Of a DNA stretch of 64,000 nucleotides, positions 43,255 to 52,675 are shown one piece after another. Position 1 is the first letter of the stretch. The number at the start of each line of letters is the position of its first letter. Origin of the DNA: Agromyces humatus. GTDB lineage: Bacteria > Actinomycetota > Actinomycetes > Actinomycetales > Microbacteriaceae. The stretch covers positions 58,979 to 122,978 of the forward strand of contig NZ_JAJQPD010000012.1 in assembly GCF_021228295.1 (NCBI RefSeq), read 5' to 3'. Both the position numbers and the translations under genes were made by a program. The notes below the pieces were generated by a model. It saw only the letters and a program-made list of their open reading frames with translations. It was not told the DNA's origin and searched no databases.

Positions 43255-44742
43255 ATGACTGAATCAACCGCCACCCGGTCGATCCCGATCTCCGAACAGC
43301 ACCGTTGGCGTGCGTACTGGGTGTGCGTGTCGGTCGCGGCCCTCACGATCATGGACCTCTCGAAGGTCAATGTCGGCCTGCCGGCCATCGAAGACGCGTT
43401 CAACGCGGGATCGACCGAGCTGCAGCTCATCGTCGCGGGCTACGTGCTCACGTTCGGTCTCACGCTCGTGCCCGCCGGCCGCATCGGCGACCAGCGGTCG
43501 CGCAAGACGCTCTTCATCGTCGGCCTCAGCCTCTTCACCCTCACGAGCCTCGTCGCCGCACTCGCGCCCAATGCGACCGTGCTGCTGATCGCGCGATTGC
43601 TGCAGGGCGTTGCGGCGGGCATCCAGATGCCGCAGGTGCTCGGCCTCATCCAGGAGCTCTTCCAGGGCAAGGAGCGCGGCAAGGCGTTCGGTCTCTTCGG
43701 GGCCACCATCGGGCTCGCGACCGCGTTCGGGCCCACGCTCGGCGGGCTCATGATCGCGATCGGCGGGCCCGAAGACGGCTGGCGCGGCATCTTCTGGATC
43801 AACGTGCCCCTCGCCCTCGTCGCCATCGCCCTCGCGATCTGGTTGCTGCCCCTGACGCGGCATCCGTCTGACAAGCCGCTCTCGCTCGACCCGGTCGGCC
43901 TCGTGCTCTTCGGCGTCAGCGTGTTCTCGCTCATGTGGCCGTTCCTGTTCACGACCGGGTCGCCCGACGACGACCCGCGCAGGTGGTGGGTGCTCGTCGT
44001 GTTCGTGCTCGCGTTCACCGCCTTCCTCGTGTGGGAGCGGCGGTACGCCGGCAGCGGCAAGCACCCGCTCGTGCCGCTCAACCTGTTCGGCATCTCGTCG
44101 TACCGCAACGGCACGGCGCTCTCGAGCGTGTACTTCGCGGCCCTGCCGCCGATGTTCCTGCTCACGACCCTCTACCTGCAGCACGGGCTCGGCCTCGCGG
44201 CGGTCTACGCCGGTATGGTCACCATCGGCTTCGCGCTCGTCAGCGCCGTGACGTCGTGGATCGGCGGCAACCTCGTCAACCGGCTCGGTCGACCGCTCGT
44301 GGTCTGGGGCCTCGTGCTGCTGCTCGTCGGCATCGGCCTGTCGGTCCTCGTCGCATTCGTCACCCCGCCCGAGATCACGCCGTGGGCGATGGCGGCCGCC
44401 ATGATCTTCAGCGGCGCCGGCGGCGGGTTCGTGATCTCGCCGAACCAGACCCTCGCGCTCGCCGACGTGCCCGTGAAGCAGGGCGGCCTCGCCGGGTCGG
44501 TCGGCCAGCTCGGTCAGCGCATCGGCACCGCCATCGGCACCGCGATCACCCTGTCGCTGTTCTACTCGACCATCTATCGCGAGACGGGCACGACCACCGA
44601 CCTCGCGGTCTACCGCGATGCCTACGCGGTGGGCATGCTCGCGGTCGCCGTGCTCGTGGCGATCGCCTTCGCGATCGGCGTGCTCGACCTGAGTGCGCGG
44701 GGGCGGCAGCGAACCGCGTTGGGCGCGTCAGCAGAAGATTGA
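43255..44742 (+). CDS. MFS transporter, DHA2 (14-helix) type
   Basis: A 495-residue drug/proton antiporter-like protein. The motif DLSKVNVGLPAIEDAF in helix 1, the loop motif GRIGDQRSRKTLF and the motif C-like GPTLGGLMIAIGG in helix 5 fit the DHA2 family, whose members export drugs or metabolites. Fourteen hydrophobic segments can be followed. No regulator is adjacent. ATG start at 43255. Confidence 0.93.
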   Translation: MTESTATRSIPISEQHRWRAYWVCVSVAALTIMDLSKVNVGLPAIEDAFNAGSTELQLIVAGYVLTFGLTLVPAGRIGDQRSRKTLFIVGLSLFTLTSLVAALAPNATVLLIARLLQGVAAGIQMPQVLGLIQELFQGKERGKAFGLFGATIGLATAFGPTLGGLMIAIGGPEDGWRGIFWINVPLALVAIALAIWLLPLTRHPSDKPLSLDPVGLVLFGVSVFSLMWPFLFTTGSPDDDPRRWWVLVVFVLAFTAFLVWERRYAGSGKHPLVPLNLFGISSYRNGTALSSVYFAALPPMFLLTTLYLQHGLGLAAVYAGMVTIGFALVSAVTSWIGGNLVNRLGRPLVVWGLVLLLVGIGLSVLVAFVTPPEITPWAMAAAMIFSGAGGGFVISPNQTLALADVPVKQGGLAGSVGQLGQRIGTAIGTAITLSLFYSTIYRETGTTTDLAVYRDAYAVGMLAVAVLVAIAFAIGVLDLSARGRQRTALGASAED

Positions 44743-44779
44743 CGGGTCGATCGAGATCGAGTCGGCCCAGAGCTGAGAC

Positions 44780-45475
44780 TCAGCGCATCGCCAGGATCCG
44801 CGCGCGCTCGTCCTTCGGCACGTGCTCGATCGACGCGCGGAGCGCGACCCGCGGCATCGTCGCGGCGTGCGCCTCGACGAACGCGATGAGTCGTTGCCGG
44901 TCGATGTCGCCGGCCGAGCGCAGCACCCAGCCGAGCGCCTTCTGCACGAACGGCTCGGGGTCGTCGGCGAGGGTCTCGGCGAGGCCGAAGGCGTCGTCGA
45001 CCTCGCCCCGCTTCAGGAACGCGAAGGTCGCCAAGAGGGCCGTGCGGCGCTCGGGCCAGAAGCCGGATGCTGCGAGCCGTGCCAACGGCGTCCGGTCGCG
45101 GTCGATCAGGTGGCGCCCGACGACGTCGCGCGCAGCCAGGTCGACGAGGTCCCACTGGTCGATGCGGTCGTGGCGGCGCAGGTACAGCTCGTAGAGCTCG
45201 GTTCTGCGATCGTCGGTCGTGCGCCGGTGCGCCGCAGACTTGCCCATGATGCTGCACGCGAGCGCGCGCACCTCGTGCGTCGGCTGCTCGAGCAGGGCTT
45301 CGAGCTCGGTCGCAGGCAGCTCGAGTGCGGTCTTGGCGAGTTCGAACACGGCGCCCATGCGCACGCCGATGAACGGGGCGGTGGCGTCGGGCGGGAAGTA
45401 CCTCGTGTACTTCTCGCGCTCCTCTGGCGTTGCCATCGCCTCGAGCGTGGCGACGAGCGTCGCAGCAGCGGTCAT
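44780..45475 (-). CDS. DNA alkylation repair enzyme (AlkD-like)
   Basis: A 231-residue all-helical protein of the HEAT-repeat DNA alkylation repair family, which removes alkylated bases. Typical stretches are IGVRMGAVFELAK, DQWDLVDLAARDVVG (with the conserved WDLVD) and KALGWVLRSAGD. Start at 45475 (MTAAATLVATL) fits relatives and the GGGGGC purine-rich sequence upstream; the frame is open somewhat further 5'. Stand-alone gene. Confidence 0.9.
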   Translation of the reverse strand: MTAAATLVATLEAMATPEEREKYTRYFPPDATAPFIGVRMGAVFELAKTALELPATELEALLEQPTHEVRALACSIMGKSAAHRRTTDDRRTELYELYLRRHDRIDQWDLVDLAARDVVGRHLIDRDRTPLARLAASGFWPERRTALLATFAFLKRGEVDDAFGLAETLADDPEPFVQKALGWVLRSAGDIDRQRLIAFVEAHAATMPRVALRASIEHVPKDERARILAMR

Positions 45476-45575
45476 CCGTGCCCCCTTCGGCCATCGATCG
45501 GTCGCAGACGCCCCCAAGATACGCGCTCAGCGGGCGAGGCCGCGACGGTTCGACGGACTCAGGGCGGGGGCACGC

Positions 45576-46229
45576 TCAGGCCGCGAGGTTCGCAGCGGGG
45601 GTGAGCAGTGCGGCGAGTTCGGCAGCCGAGAGTTCTCGTCCGAAGGCCGGATGACCCGGTTGCAGCGCCTCGCCGTGCTCGAGCGCACCGCCGTCGACCG
45701 GGTCGAACCCGATCGCATCGATGAGCGCGGCCACCTCGGCGCGCGCGTCGGGGTCGTCGCCGACGACGGCCAGGGCGCGGCGCAGGCGCGAGCCGGCGGG
45801 CATGCTGTCGTCTTCCATCTCGTGGTAGCCGAGGTGATTGAGCGATTTCACGACTCGGGCGCGGGCATTGCGGGCGGCGTTCTGCTCGCTCGTCGAGCGG
45901 GGGTCCGCGTCGACCTCGGCGATGTTGCCGTCGACGGGCGGCCAGTAGTTCATGGCGTCGACCACGATGCGGTCGTCGAACCGGTGCCAGGGCACAGTGG
46001 GGGCCTTGCCGAACGGCACCGCCACGATGATGATCTGCGCGCGGTCGGTCAGTTCATCGGGCTGCACGACCCGGGCTCCGGGCGCGACGACGCCGACGAG
46101 CAGGTCGAGTGCGGTCTGCCGAGGCGAACCGGCGATGAGCACCTCATGACCGGATTCCACGAGCAGACGAGCGAGCGCGGTGCCCACCTTGCCCGCTCCG
46201 AAGATTCCGATCACCGGTCGATCCGTCAC
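45576..46229 (-). CDS. NADP-binding F420/NADP oxidoreductase-like protein
   Basis: A 217-residue Rossmann protein with IGIFGAGKVGTALARLL at the start and VAVPFGKAPTVPW in the middle. It resembles NADPH-dependent F420 reductase-like and NAD-binding 2 proteins. GTG start at 46229 gives a good N-terminus directly before the dinucleotide motif. Its substrate is unknown. Divergent from the LLM-flavin enzyme gene, a possible F420/FMN partner, but this is only positional. Confidence 0.85.
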   Translation of the reverse strand: MTDRPVIGIFGAGKVGTALARLLVESGHEVLIAGSPRQTALDLLVGVVAPGARVVQPDELTDRAQIIIVAVPFGKAPTVPWHRFDDRIVVDAMNYWPPVDGNIAEVDADPRSTSEQNAARNARARVVKSLNHLGYHEMEDDSMPAGSRLRRALAVVGDDPDARAEVAALIDAIGFDPVDGGALEHGEALQPGHPAFGRELSAAELAALLTPAANLAA

Positions 46230-46423
46230 AGTTCCATGCTCCCACTTCGTGCGCAGACCTCGATATCGGATGCCCCGGCGCGCGGTCGATGCGTTGTCAT
46301 GGGTTGGAACGTCGGGTGAGTTCAGGTCATTCCCCGGCGCGGCTCGAGGGAATAGTCTCGGCTCGTCGGGAGTTGGCCGCACATGGATGCGAACGCATCG
46401 AAGCCGTGGAAATGGGGACTGCA

Positions 46424-47506
46424 ATGACCGAGCGCTACGAATTCGGACTCGACACCTTCGGCGACGTCACCGCCGGGGCCGACGGCGCTCCGCTGTCGCA
46501 CGCGCAGACCCTGCGCAACGTGGTCGAAGAGGCGCAGCTGGCCGATCGGCTCGGGCTCGACTTCTTCGGCATCGGCGAGCATCACCGCCACGAGTTCGCG
46601 GTGTCGGCGCCCGAGGTCGTGCTCGCGGCCATCGCGAGCCGAACCGAGCGCATCCACCTCGGCTCGGCGGTGACGGTGCTGAGCTCCGACGATCCCGTGC
46701 GCGTGTTCCAGCGCTTCTCCACGCTCGACGCGATCTCGAACGGCCGCGCCGAGGTCATCCTCGGTCGTGGCTCGTTCATCGAGTCGTTCCCGCTGTTCGG
46801 GTTCGAGCTGAACCAGTACCAGGAGCTCTTCGAGGAGAAGCTCAACCTGTTCTCGGCGCTGCTGCCTCAGGAGCCGGTGACGTGGACCGGCGAACTGCGG
46901 GCGCCCCTGACCGATCAGCTCGTCTACCCGCCCATCGAGCACGGCCGACTGAAGACCTGGGTCGGCGTGGGCGGAAGCCCCGAGTCGGTCGTGCGCGCCG
47001 CGCACTACGGTCTGCCCCTCGTGCTCGCGATCATCGGTGGCAGCCCTGCCCGGTTCACCCCGCTGGCCGACCTGTACCGCAAGGCGCTCGAGCAGTTCGA
47101 GCAGCCGTCGCAGCCCATCGCGATCCACTCGCCCGGCTACATCGGCGAGTCCGATGAGCAGGCCCGTGACACCCTCTGGCCGTGCTACAAGGGCTACATC
47201 GACCGCATCGGCCGGGAGCGCGGATGGGCGCCGGCGACGCGCGAGCACTTCGAGGGCGAGGCCTCGGCCAACGGGTCGCTCTACGTCGGATCGCCCGAGT
47301 CGGTCGCGCAGAAGATCGCGGGCGCCATGCGCACGCTCGGCGCGACGCGCTTCGACATGAAGTACTCGAACGGCCCGCTGCCGCACGACGAGCTGATGCT
47401 GAGCATCGAGCGCTACGCGACCCAGGTCGTCCCTCGCGTTCGCGAACTGCTCGCGCTCGCCGACGCGGCGGACGCGGAGGTCGACGCCGCTGCCGCGGGC
47501 AGCTGA
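46424..47506 (+). CDS. LLM-class flavin-dependent oxidoreductase
   Basis: A 360-residue luciferase-like monooxygenase/oxidoreductase using FMN or F420. Visible are GLDFFGIGEHHRHEF, ASRTERIHLGSAVTVLSSDDP (split by family conservation) and GRAEVILGRGSF. Start at 46424 gives MTERYEFGLDTFGD, in line with relatives; the frame is open 135 bases further upstream without similarity. Substrate unknown. Confidence 0.92.
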   Translation: MTERYEFGLDTFGDVTAGADGAPLSHAQTLRNVVEEAQLADRLGLDFFGIGEHHRHEFAVSAPEVVLAAIASRTERIHLGSAVTVLSSDDPVRVFQRFSTLDAISNGRAEVILGRGSFIESFPLFGFELNQYQELFEEKLNLFSALLPQEPVTWTGELRAPLTDQLVYPPIEHGRLKTWVGVGGSPESVVRAAHYGLPLVLAIIGGSPARFTPLADLYRKALEQFEQPSQPIAIHSPGYIGESDEQARDTLWPCYKGYIDRIGRERGWAPATREHFEGEASANGSLYVGSPESVAQKIAGAMRTLGATRFDMKYSNGPLPHDELMLSIERYATQVVPRVRELLALADAADAEVDAAAAGS

Positions 47507-47564
47507 CGCAGCTGACGCGGTTGACGCTGCTGCGACGGACAGCTGACGCCTCCGCGGCGAACCG

Positions 47565-48749
47565 TCAGGTCGCTGTGCCCGTCCGGCGCTTGCGCAGCAC
47601 CGCCGCGCGGAACCATCCGACCTCGGGAAGCCGCGCGAGGAAGGTGCCCGCGAGAATCGTGATGAGCACGTAGGCCGTGGCGAGCGGCGCGAGCTCGGGG
47701 GCGACGCCCGCGCCGACGGCGAGGCCCGCGATGACGATCGAGAACTCGCCGCGGGGCACGAGCGAGAGGCCCGCGCGCCACTGGCCGAGCGTGCCGACCC
47801 CCGCACGCCGGGCAGCGTACGCACCCGTGATGAGCTTCGTGATGATCGTGACGATCGCGAGGGCGAGTGCCGGCAGCACCACCGAGACGAGAGCCGTCGA
47901 ATCGGTCGTGAGGCCGAAGAACACGAAGAAGATCGCGGCGAACAGGTCGCGCAGCGGCGTGAGCACGGTGCTCGCGTTCTCGGCGACCCTGCCCGACAGC
48001 GCGATGCCCACGAGGAACGCACCGACCGCGGCTGACACGCCGACCTCGGCGGCGACGCCCGCGACGAGCATCGTGAGCCCGAGCACGCCGAGCAGCAGCG
48101 GCTCGTACTGGTCGGCGGGGAACAACCGCGACACGACGTGCCCGTGCCGAAGCGCGACATAGAGGATCAGCGCCACGACGCCCACCGCGACCGCGACCGC
48201 GATCGCGCCCTGCAGCAGGCTGACCCCGATCACGATCGCCGACAGCACCGGCAGGTAGAAGGCCATCGCGAGGTCTTCGATCACGAGCACCGCGAGGATC
48301 GCCGGCGTCTCGCGGTTCGAGAGCCGGCCGAGGTCGCGCAGCAGCTTGGCGATGACGCCCGACGACGAGACCCAGGTGACACCCGCGAGTGCGACCGCCG
48401 CGACCGGCCCCCACCCGAGCAGCAGTGCCATGGCCGCGCCCGGGAGCGCATTCAACAACGCGTCGAACAAGCCTGCCGTGCGCGCCGACTTCAGGCTGCC
48501 GAACAACTCTGCCGCGGTGTACTCGAGCCCCAGCAGTGCGAGCAGCAGGATGACGCCGATCTCGGCGCCCGCCTGGAAGAACTCGGCGCTCGCGTCGAGC
48601 TCGACGAGCCCGCCGTTGCCGAACGCGAGGCCGAGGACGAGGTAGAACGGGATCGGCGAGATGCCGAGCAGGAGCGCGAGGCGCCCGAGCAGGCTCATGG
48701 CGAGAAGCAGCGCGCCGACTTCGATGAGGAGCAGCGTGGTCTCGTGCAT
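47565..48749 (-). CDS. CPA2-family cation/proton antiporter
   Basis: A 394-residue membrane antiporter of the KefB/KhtU group with about 12 membrane segments. Motifs include ISPIPFYLVLGLAFGNGG, the helix LLALLGLEYTAAEL and VIEDLAMAFYLPVLS, which carries the ion-site Glu-Asp pair. It lacks a fused RCK domain; the regulatory RCK_C subunit is encoded 12 bases upstream in the same operon. Likely potassium efflux in exchange for protons. Confidence 0.93.
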   Translation of the reverse strand: MHETTLLLIEVGALLLAMSLLGRLALLLGISPIPFYLVLGLAFGNGGLVELDASAEFFQAGAEIGVILLLALLGLEYTAAELFGSLKSARTAGLFDALLNALPGAAMALLLGWGPVAAVALAGVTWVSSSGVIAKLLRDLGRLSNRETPAILAVLVIEDLAMAFYLPVLSAIVIGVSLLQGAIAVAVAVGVVALILYVALRHGHVVSRLFPADQYEPLLLGVLGLTMLVAGVAAEVGVSAAVGAFLVGIALSGRVAENASTVLTPLRDLFAAIFFVFFGLTTDSTALVSVVLPALALAIVTIITKLITGAYAARRAGVGTLGQWRAGLSLVPRGEFSIVIAGLAVGAGVAPELAPLATAYVLITILAGTFLARLPEVGWFRAAVLRKRRTGTAT

Positions 48750-48761
48750 GCAGGCCGCCGC

Positions 48762-49256
48762 TCAGTCGGGGCCGTTGGCGAGCAGCCGGGCTACTCCATC
48801 GAGTCCTTCACGGGTTCCGACGACGACGACGACATCGCCCGCGCGCAGCGGTTCGGCCGGCGTGGGAGATGGGATGATGGCGCCGTCGCGCACGATCGCG
48901 ACGATCGACGCGTGCGTGCGCGTGCGTGCCTTCGTGGCGCCGAGGGTGCGGTTCAGGTAGGGCGAGTCGGTCGGCAGCGCGATCTGCTCGGTGTACAGCC
49001 CCGCCGTCTCATCGCTGAGGCTCGTGAGCCGGCTGAGCATCACCGAGGCGCCGAGCACGTCGGCCAGCGCCGCTGCCTCGTCGTCGCTCAGCGGAATGCT
49101 GTAGCGACATGCGTCGGGGTCGTCGATGTCGAAGAGGCCGAGGTCGCGCTCGCCGTCGCGGTGCGAGACCACGCTGATTCGTCGACCGCCTTCGGTGACG
49201 AGGTCGTGCCTGATGCCGATGCCGGGCAGGTCGACCTTCTCGATATGAACACCCAC
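48762..49256 (-). CDS. Antiporter regulatory subunit (KhtT-like, RCK_C domain)
   Basis: A 164-residue cytoplasmic protein. Residues 1-70 form the KhtT-type N-terminal domain (LPGIGIRHDLVTEGGRR) and residues about 85-160 an RCK_C domain (LPTDSPYLNRTLGATKAR, PLRAGDVVVVVGTREGL) that binds a small ligand such as a cyclic dinucleotide or cation. It probably gates the antiporter encoded directly downstream. Confidence 0.93.
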   Translation of the reverse strand: MGVHIEKVDLPGIGIRHDLVTEGGRRISVVSHRDGERDLGLFDIDDPDACRYSIPLSDDEAAALADVLGASVMLSRLTSLSDETAGLYTEQIALPTDSPYLNRTLGATKARTRTHASIVAIVRDGAIIPSPTPAEPLRAGDVVVVVGTREGLDGVARLLANGPD

Positions 49257-49300
49257 GCACGTATCGTAACCCCGCGCGGGGGTGTCGTCGCCGGTCGGAC

Positions 49301-50179
49301 TCAGCGATCGGCGCGGACTCTGGTGCGCATGCTGAGGACCGGCGTCCCCTGGTCGTCATCGAGCTCGAACGAGACCTGGGCACCGGCCATGTCGGCGAGG
49401 GACGCGACGTGGGTGCCTCCGCAGTCGATGCGCGCCACGCCTGGCGGGAGATCGGCGACCCAGCGGCGGCGGTCGGTGAGCAGGTCGCCGTCGCGTTCGA
49501 CGTGCACGGATGCCCCGGCCGCGGCCCATCCCGCCATCGTCTGTGTGACCGTGTCGCCGAGTGCCGCGAGGTCGTCGGCGAGGCCGGCGACATCGAAGCC
49601 GGCCCGGCGCAGCGATTTGTTGAGCCGGTAACGGTCGACCGAGCCGTTCGGCTCGATGCGGCTCGAGGCGATGGCGATGCCGTCGAAGTCGGGATTGCCG
49701 AGCGGGTCCTCGCGCGCCGGCTTCGACCAGCGCCCTGCGAGCGTCTGATTGAGGGCGAGGGATGCCGCGTGGCACGCCGTGTGGCCGAGCGAGAGGGATC
49801 GGCGGGTGGCGGCATCCGCTCGAATGACGACCTCGTCGCCCTCGGCGATCGCGGCGCCATCGTCGACGAGGTGCGCGACGAGGAACGCCCAGCCCTCGGT
49901 GCCCTTGCGCACCGGGATGTCGGCGCCGAGTGCGAGCGTCTCGCCGTCGGTCGCGGCGACGACCGCGTCGCGCACGGCGAGCTCGGCGCCGCCCACGCTG
50001 ATCGTGCCGGTGTCGGCGGGCTGGTCGGGCCAGGCCGCGTCGACCGGGTGGAAGCTCGTGACGTCGGTGATGATCGCGAGCCGCCCGTCGCCGGCAGGGG
50101 CGACGTGCACGACGCGCGCGGTCGCCTCGAGTTCGCCGGCGGGGTAGGTGACGCGGGTGTCTGCAGCGGGCAGGGTCAC
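49301..50179 (-). CDS. Alanyl-tRNA editing protein (AlaX-like)
   Basis: A 292-residue free-standing editing domain related to AlaRS. The zinc/catalytic motif HTACHA (HxxxH) and the second motif DCGGTHV are both intact; an N-terminal beta-barrel half precedes them. It hydrolyses Ser or Gly wrongly attached to tRNA-Ala. An additional role on other aminoacyl-tRNA or a metabolite is possible. Followed closely by a small membrane protein gene upstream in the same direction. Confidence 0.9.
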   Translation of the reverse strand: MTLPAADTRVTYPAGELEATARVVHVAPAGDGRLAIITDVTSFHPVDAAWPDQPADTGTISVGGAELAVRDAVVAATDGETLALGADIPVRKGTEGWAFLVAHLVDDGAAIAEGDEVVIRADAATRRSLSLGHTACHAASLALNQTLAGRWSKPAREDPLGNPDFDGIAIASSRIEPNGSVDRYRLNKSLRRAGFDVAGLADDLAALGDTVTQTMAGWAAAGASVHVERDGDLLTDRRRWVADLPPGVARIDCGGTHVASLADMAGAQVSFELDDDQGTPVLSMRTRVRADR

Positions 50180-50186
50180 GCGGGAC

Positions 50187-50360
50187 TCAGCTCTCGGAAT
50201 GGCCGAGCAGCGTGGTCGGGATCGCGACCGCGAGCGCGACGCTCAGGATTCCCCCGAAGAACACGGCGGCCTGGAAGTCCGCCAGCTCGGGCGCGGTGCC
50301 CATGAGCCACATGCCGAAGACGAAGAATCCCATGGCGATGATGGTGGCGACGACGTTCAC
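50187..50360 (-). CDS. Small membrane protein
   Basis: A 57-residue protein with two hydrophobic segments (about residues 3-20 and 30-50). The GTG start at 50360 is chosen because GGAGG lies five bases upstream; a longer frame is open to 50423. It is seven bases from the AlaX-like gene and in its transcript. Not recognised. Confidence 0.65.
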   Translation of the reverse strand: MNVVATIIAMGFFVFGMWLMGTAPELADFQAAVFFGGILSVALAVAIPTTLLGHSES

Positions 50361-50448
50361 AACGACCTCCAGTATGCGCTGGCGGCCGATCGCCGCCCAC
50401 GACAGTCTAGCCGCGGCGCGCACGTCGGCCCGGCGGCGTCGGGTCGGA

Positions 50449-51612
50449 TCAGGCCTCGATCGGTCCGAGCCACGCGTTCGCGACGGTCGAGTGCGCCGAC
50501 TCGTCGTCGGAGGGGTGGAAGATGCCCGCGAGCACGTCGCGGTAGAGGCGCCCGAGCTCGGACCCTGCGAAGTACGTCGAGCCGCCGCCGACGCGCACGG
50601 ACTGGTCGACCACGTGCTTCGCGGTCTCGGTGGCGCGCACCTTCATGCTGCTGAGCTTCGCGTACCAGAGAGGTCCGTGGTCGACCTGCTCGTCGACGTC
50701 GCGGGCCAGTGCGACGAGCTGCGGCAGGAGCGCGTCCTGCGCGATCGCCGCGTCGGCGATGCGCCACCTGATGTCGGGGTCCTGCGAGAGCGGGCGGCCG
50801 TCGTGCTTCATCGAGGTGCGGCGCCGGGCGGCGGCGACGGCGAGCTCGAGCGCCCGCGCGCCGATGCCCGCATACACGCCCGCGATCAGCAGCTCGAAGC
50901 TCGCGAAGATGCCGAAGATGAACGGGTCGGCGTTCGGTCCCGGTTCGAGGCGGCGGACGATGCGATCGGATGCCGCATACGCGCCGTCGAGCACGGTGGT
51001 GCGGCTCTGCGTCGCCCGCATGCCCATCGTGTCCCAGTCGTCGAGGACCTTTACATCGGGGTCCTCGCGGTCGATGAAGCCGTAGACGATCTTCGGCGCG
51101 TCGGCGGATTCGGTGTCGAGTCCCATCGTGCCGAGCCGGGTCCACGCGGGCGAGAGCGACGTGAAGACCTTGCGGCCCGTGTAGCGGTAGCCGCCGTCTG
51201 GCTGCGGTTCGGCGGTCGAGCGGGAGCCGAACAGCATGAGGTCGTTGCCGGCCTCGCTGATGCCGAATCCGAACACCTCGCCGTCGCCGGCCTCGCGCAT
51301 GAGGAACTCGAGCGAGTGGTCGCCGCGGTCGCGAAGCACTTTCGCGACACCCGTCCACACGAGGTGCATGTTCACCGCGAGCGCCGTGGCGGGTGCCGCA
51401 CCGGCGAGTCGCATCTGCGCGCGCACGGCATCGGCGAGGGTCCATCCGAGGCCGCCGAAGTCCGCTGGCACGAGCGCTCGAAGGTACCCGGCGTCGGCGA
51501 GTTCGGCGAAGTCCTCGGCGAAGAATGCGTTGTCGCGGTCGTACCCGCTGGCGCGAGTGCGGATGCGTTCGAGCAGGTCGTCGTGCAGCAGGGTCTCAGG
51601 CGTCTCGCTCAC
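50449..51612 (-). CDS. Acyl-CoA dehydrogenase family protein
   Basis: A 387-residue flavoprotein. The N-terminal helical domain (ALVPADFGGLGWTLADAV), middle beta domain (FGFGISEAGNDLMLFGS, VFTSLSPAWTRLG) and C-terminal helical domain (VRVGGGSTYFAGSELGRLYRD) are recognisable. I cannot point to the catalytic Glu with confidence; the sequence is also compatible with flavin-dependent monooxygenases such as the DszC-type relatives. Start ATG at 51612. Confidence 0.88.
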   Translation of the reverse strand: MSETPETLLHDDLLERIRTRASGYDRDNAFFAEDFAELADAGYLRALVPADFGGLGWTLADAVRAQMRLAGAAPATALAVNMHLVWTGVAKVLRDRGDHSLEFLMREAGDGEVFGFGISEAGNDLMLFGSRSTAEPQPDGGYRYTGRKVFTSLSPAWTRLGTMGLDTESADAPKIVYGFIDREDPDVKVLDDWDTMGMRATQSRTTVLDGAYAASDRIVRRLEPGPNADPFIFGIFASFELLIAGVYAGIGARALELAVAAARRRTSMKHDGRPLSQDPDIRWRIADAAIAQDALLPQLVALARDVDEQVDHGPLWYAKLSSMKVRATETAKHVVDQSVRVGGGSTYFAGSELGRLYRDVLAGIFHPSDDESAHSTVANAWLGPIEA

Positions 51613-51621
51613 GCCGCCAGA

Positions 51622-52536
51622 CTACGCCCGGGGATCCTGCTGCGGCAGGGCCGGCGCCCGGCGCCTGCCGCGTGTCGCCAAGCCGACGACGAGCGCGGCG
51701 ATCGCCGCGACGACGAGCAGCGCGACCAGCCAGGGAAGCATGACGCCGAACGCCACGCCGAGCCACGAGGCGAACGCGGTGAGCGCGGCCCAGCCGGCGA
51801 GCACGCCGCTCCAGAAGTCGTCGGGCCGCGGATCGGGAGCCGCCGCCGCGGTGACGAGTTCGACCGTGACCGTCGAGAAGTCGACCTGGTCGACGAGGTA
51901 GTCGCGCTGCTGCGTCAGGCTGTCGAGTTCGGCCTGCCGGGTCGTCAGCTCGGACTCGATGGCGATGAGGTCGGTGATGCTCGTCGCCGTCGAGAGCAGC
52001 TGCTGCAGGCGGTCGACCGACGCGGTGAGGGCTTCGATGCGGGCGTCGAGGTCTTGCCGCTGCTGCGTGACATCCGATGCGTTCATCGACACCGAGGTCA
52101 CGGTGCCCAGTTCGCGCAGCCGCTCGACGACCCCGTCGAGTTCGTCGCCGGGGATGCGGAGCACGAGTTGCGCGCTCGGCTGCTGCGTCTCGGTGCCCGG
52201 GGTCTCGGTACGGCTCTCGACGCGGCCGCCCGCCCGTCCGGCGAGGTCGGCGACGTCTTCGGCAGAGGCGATCGGGTCGTCGACGGTGATCGAGATGGAC
52301 CCCGTCGTGATGACGCTGCGGTCGGGCACGAGCGCTTCGGGCTGCCCGGCACCGCCCGAGGCCTCTTCGACGGCCTGATCCTGGGCCGCGCCGGGTGCGG
52401 GCGCCACCTCGGTGGTCGTTCCGACGCCCGGGGCGGTCGACCCACCGGAGCCCATCGAGCAGCCGGCGAGGAGCAGGGCGATGAGGGCCGCGGCCGCCGC
52501 CGCGGGTGCGCGTCGTCGCAGGTGCACGGGGTTCAT
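51622..52536 (-). CDS. DUF4349 lipoprotein
   Basis: A 304-residue exported lipoprotein. Signal peptide with lipobox LLAGCS at about residue 26, DUF4349 domain (TGSISITVDDP ... LVLRIPGDELDGVVERL), a coiled-coil (DLDARIEALTASVDRLQQLL) and a C-terminal membrane segment at about 260-285. DUF4349 proteins are envelope-associated and of unknown role. Start at 52536. The next gene downstream starts after nine bases, so it may share a transcript with the acyl-CoA dehydrogenase. Confidence 0.9.
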   Translation of the reverse strand: MNPVHLRRRAPAAAAAALIALLLAGCSMGSGGSTAPGVGTTTEVAPAPGAAQDQAVEEASGGAGQPEALVPDRSVITTGSISITVDDPIASAEDVADLAGRAGGRVESRTETPGTETQQPSAQLVLRIPGDELDGVVERLRELGTVTSVSMNASDVTQQRQDLDARIEALTASVDRLQQLLSTATSITDLIAIESELTTRQAELDSLTQQRDYLVDQVDFSTVTVELVTAAAAPDPRPDDFWSGVLAGWAALTAFASWLGVAFGVMLPWLVALLVVAAIAALVVGLATRGRRRAPALPQQDPRA

Positions 52537-52675
52537 GTGCTCAGGGTATTGCGACGCCGGAACCCGATGTCTGGGCACCGGCTGGGAGTCCCGTCACGAT
52601 CGGATTGCGCTTTGCCGGGAGTCGGCGAACGGCCCCAACGTTCGGCTTCGGCCGTGCGTTCAGGGAGGTGGGGTG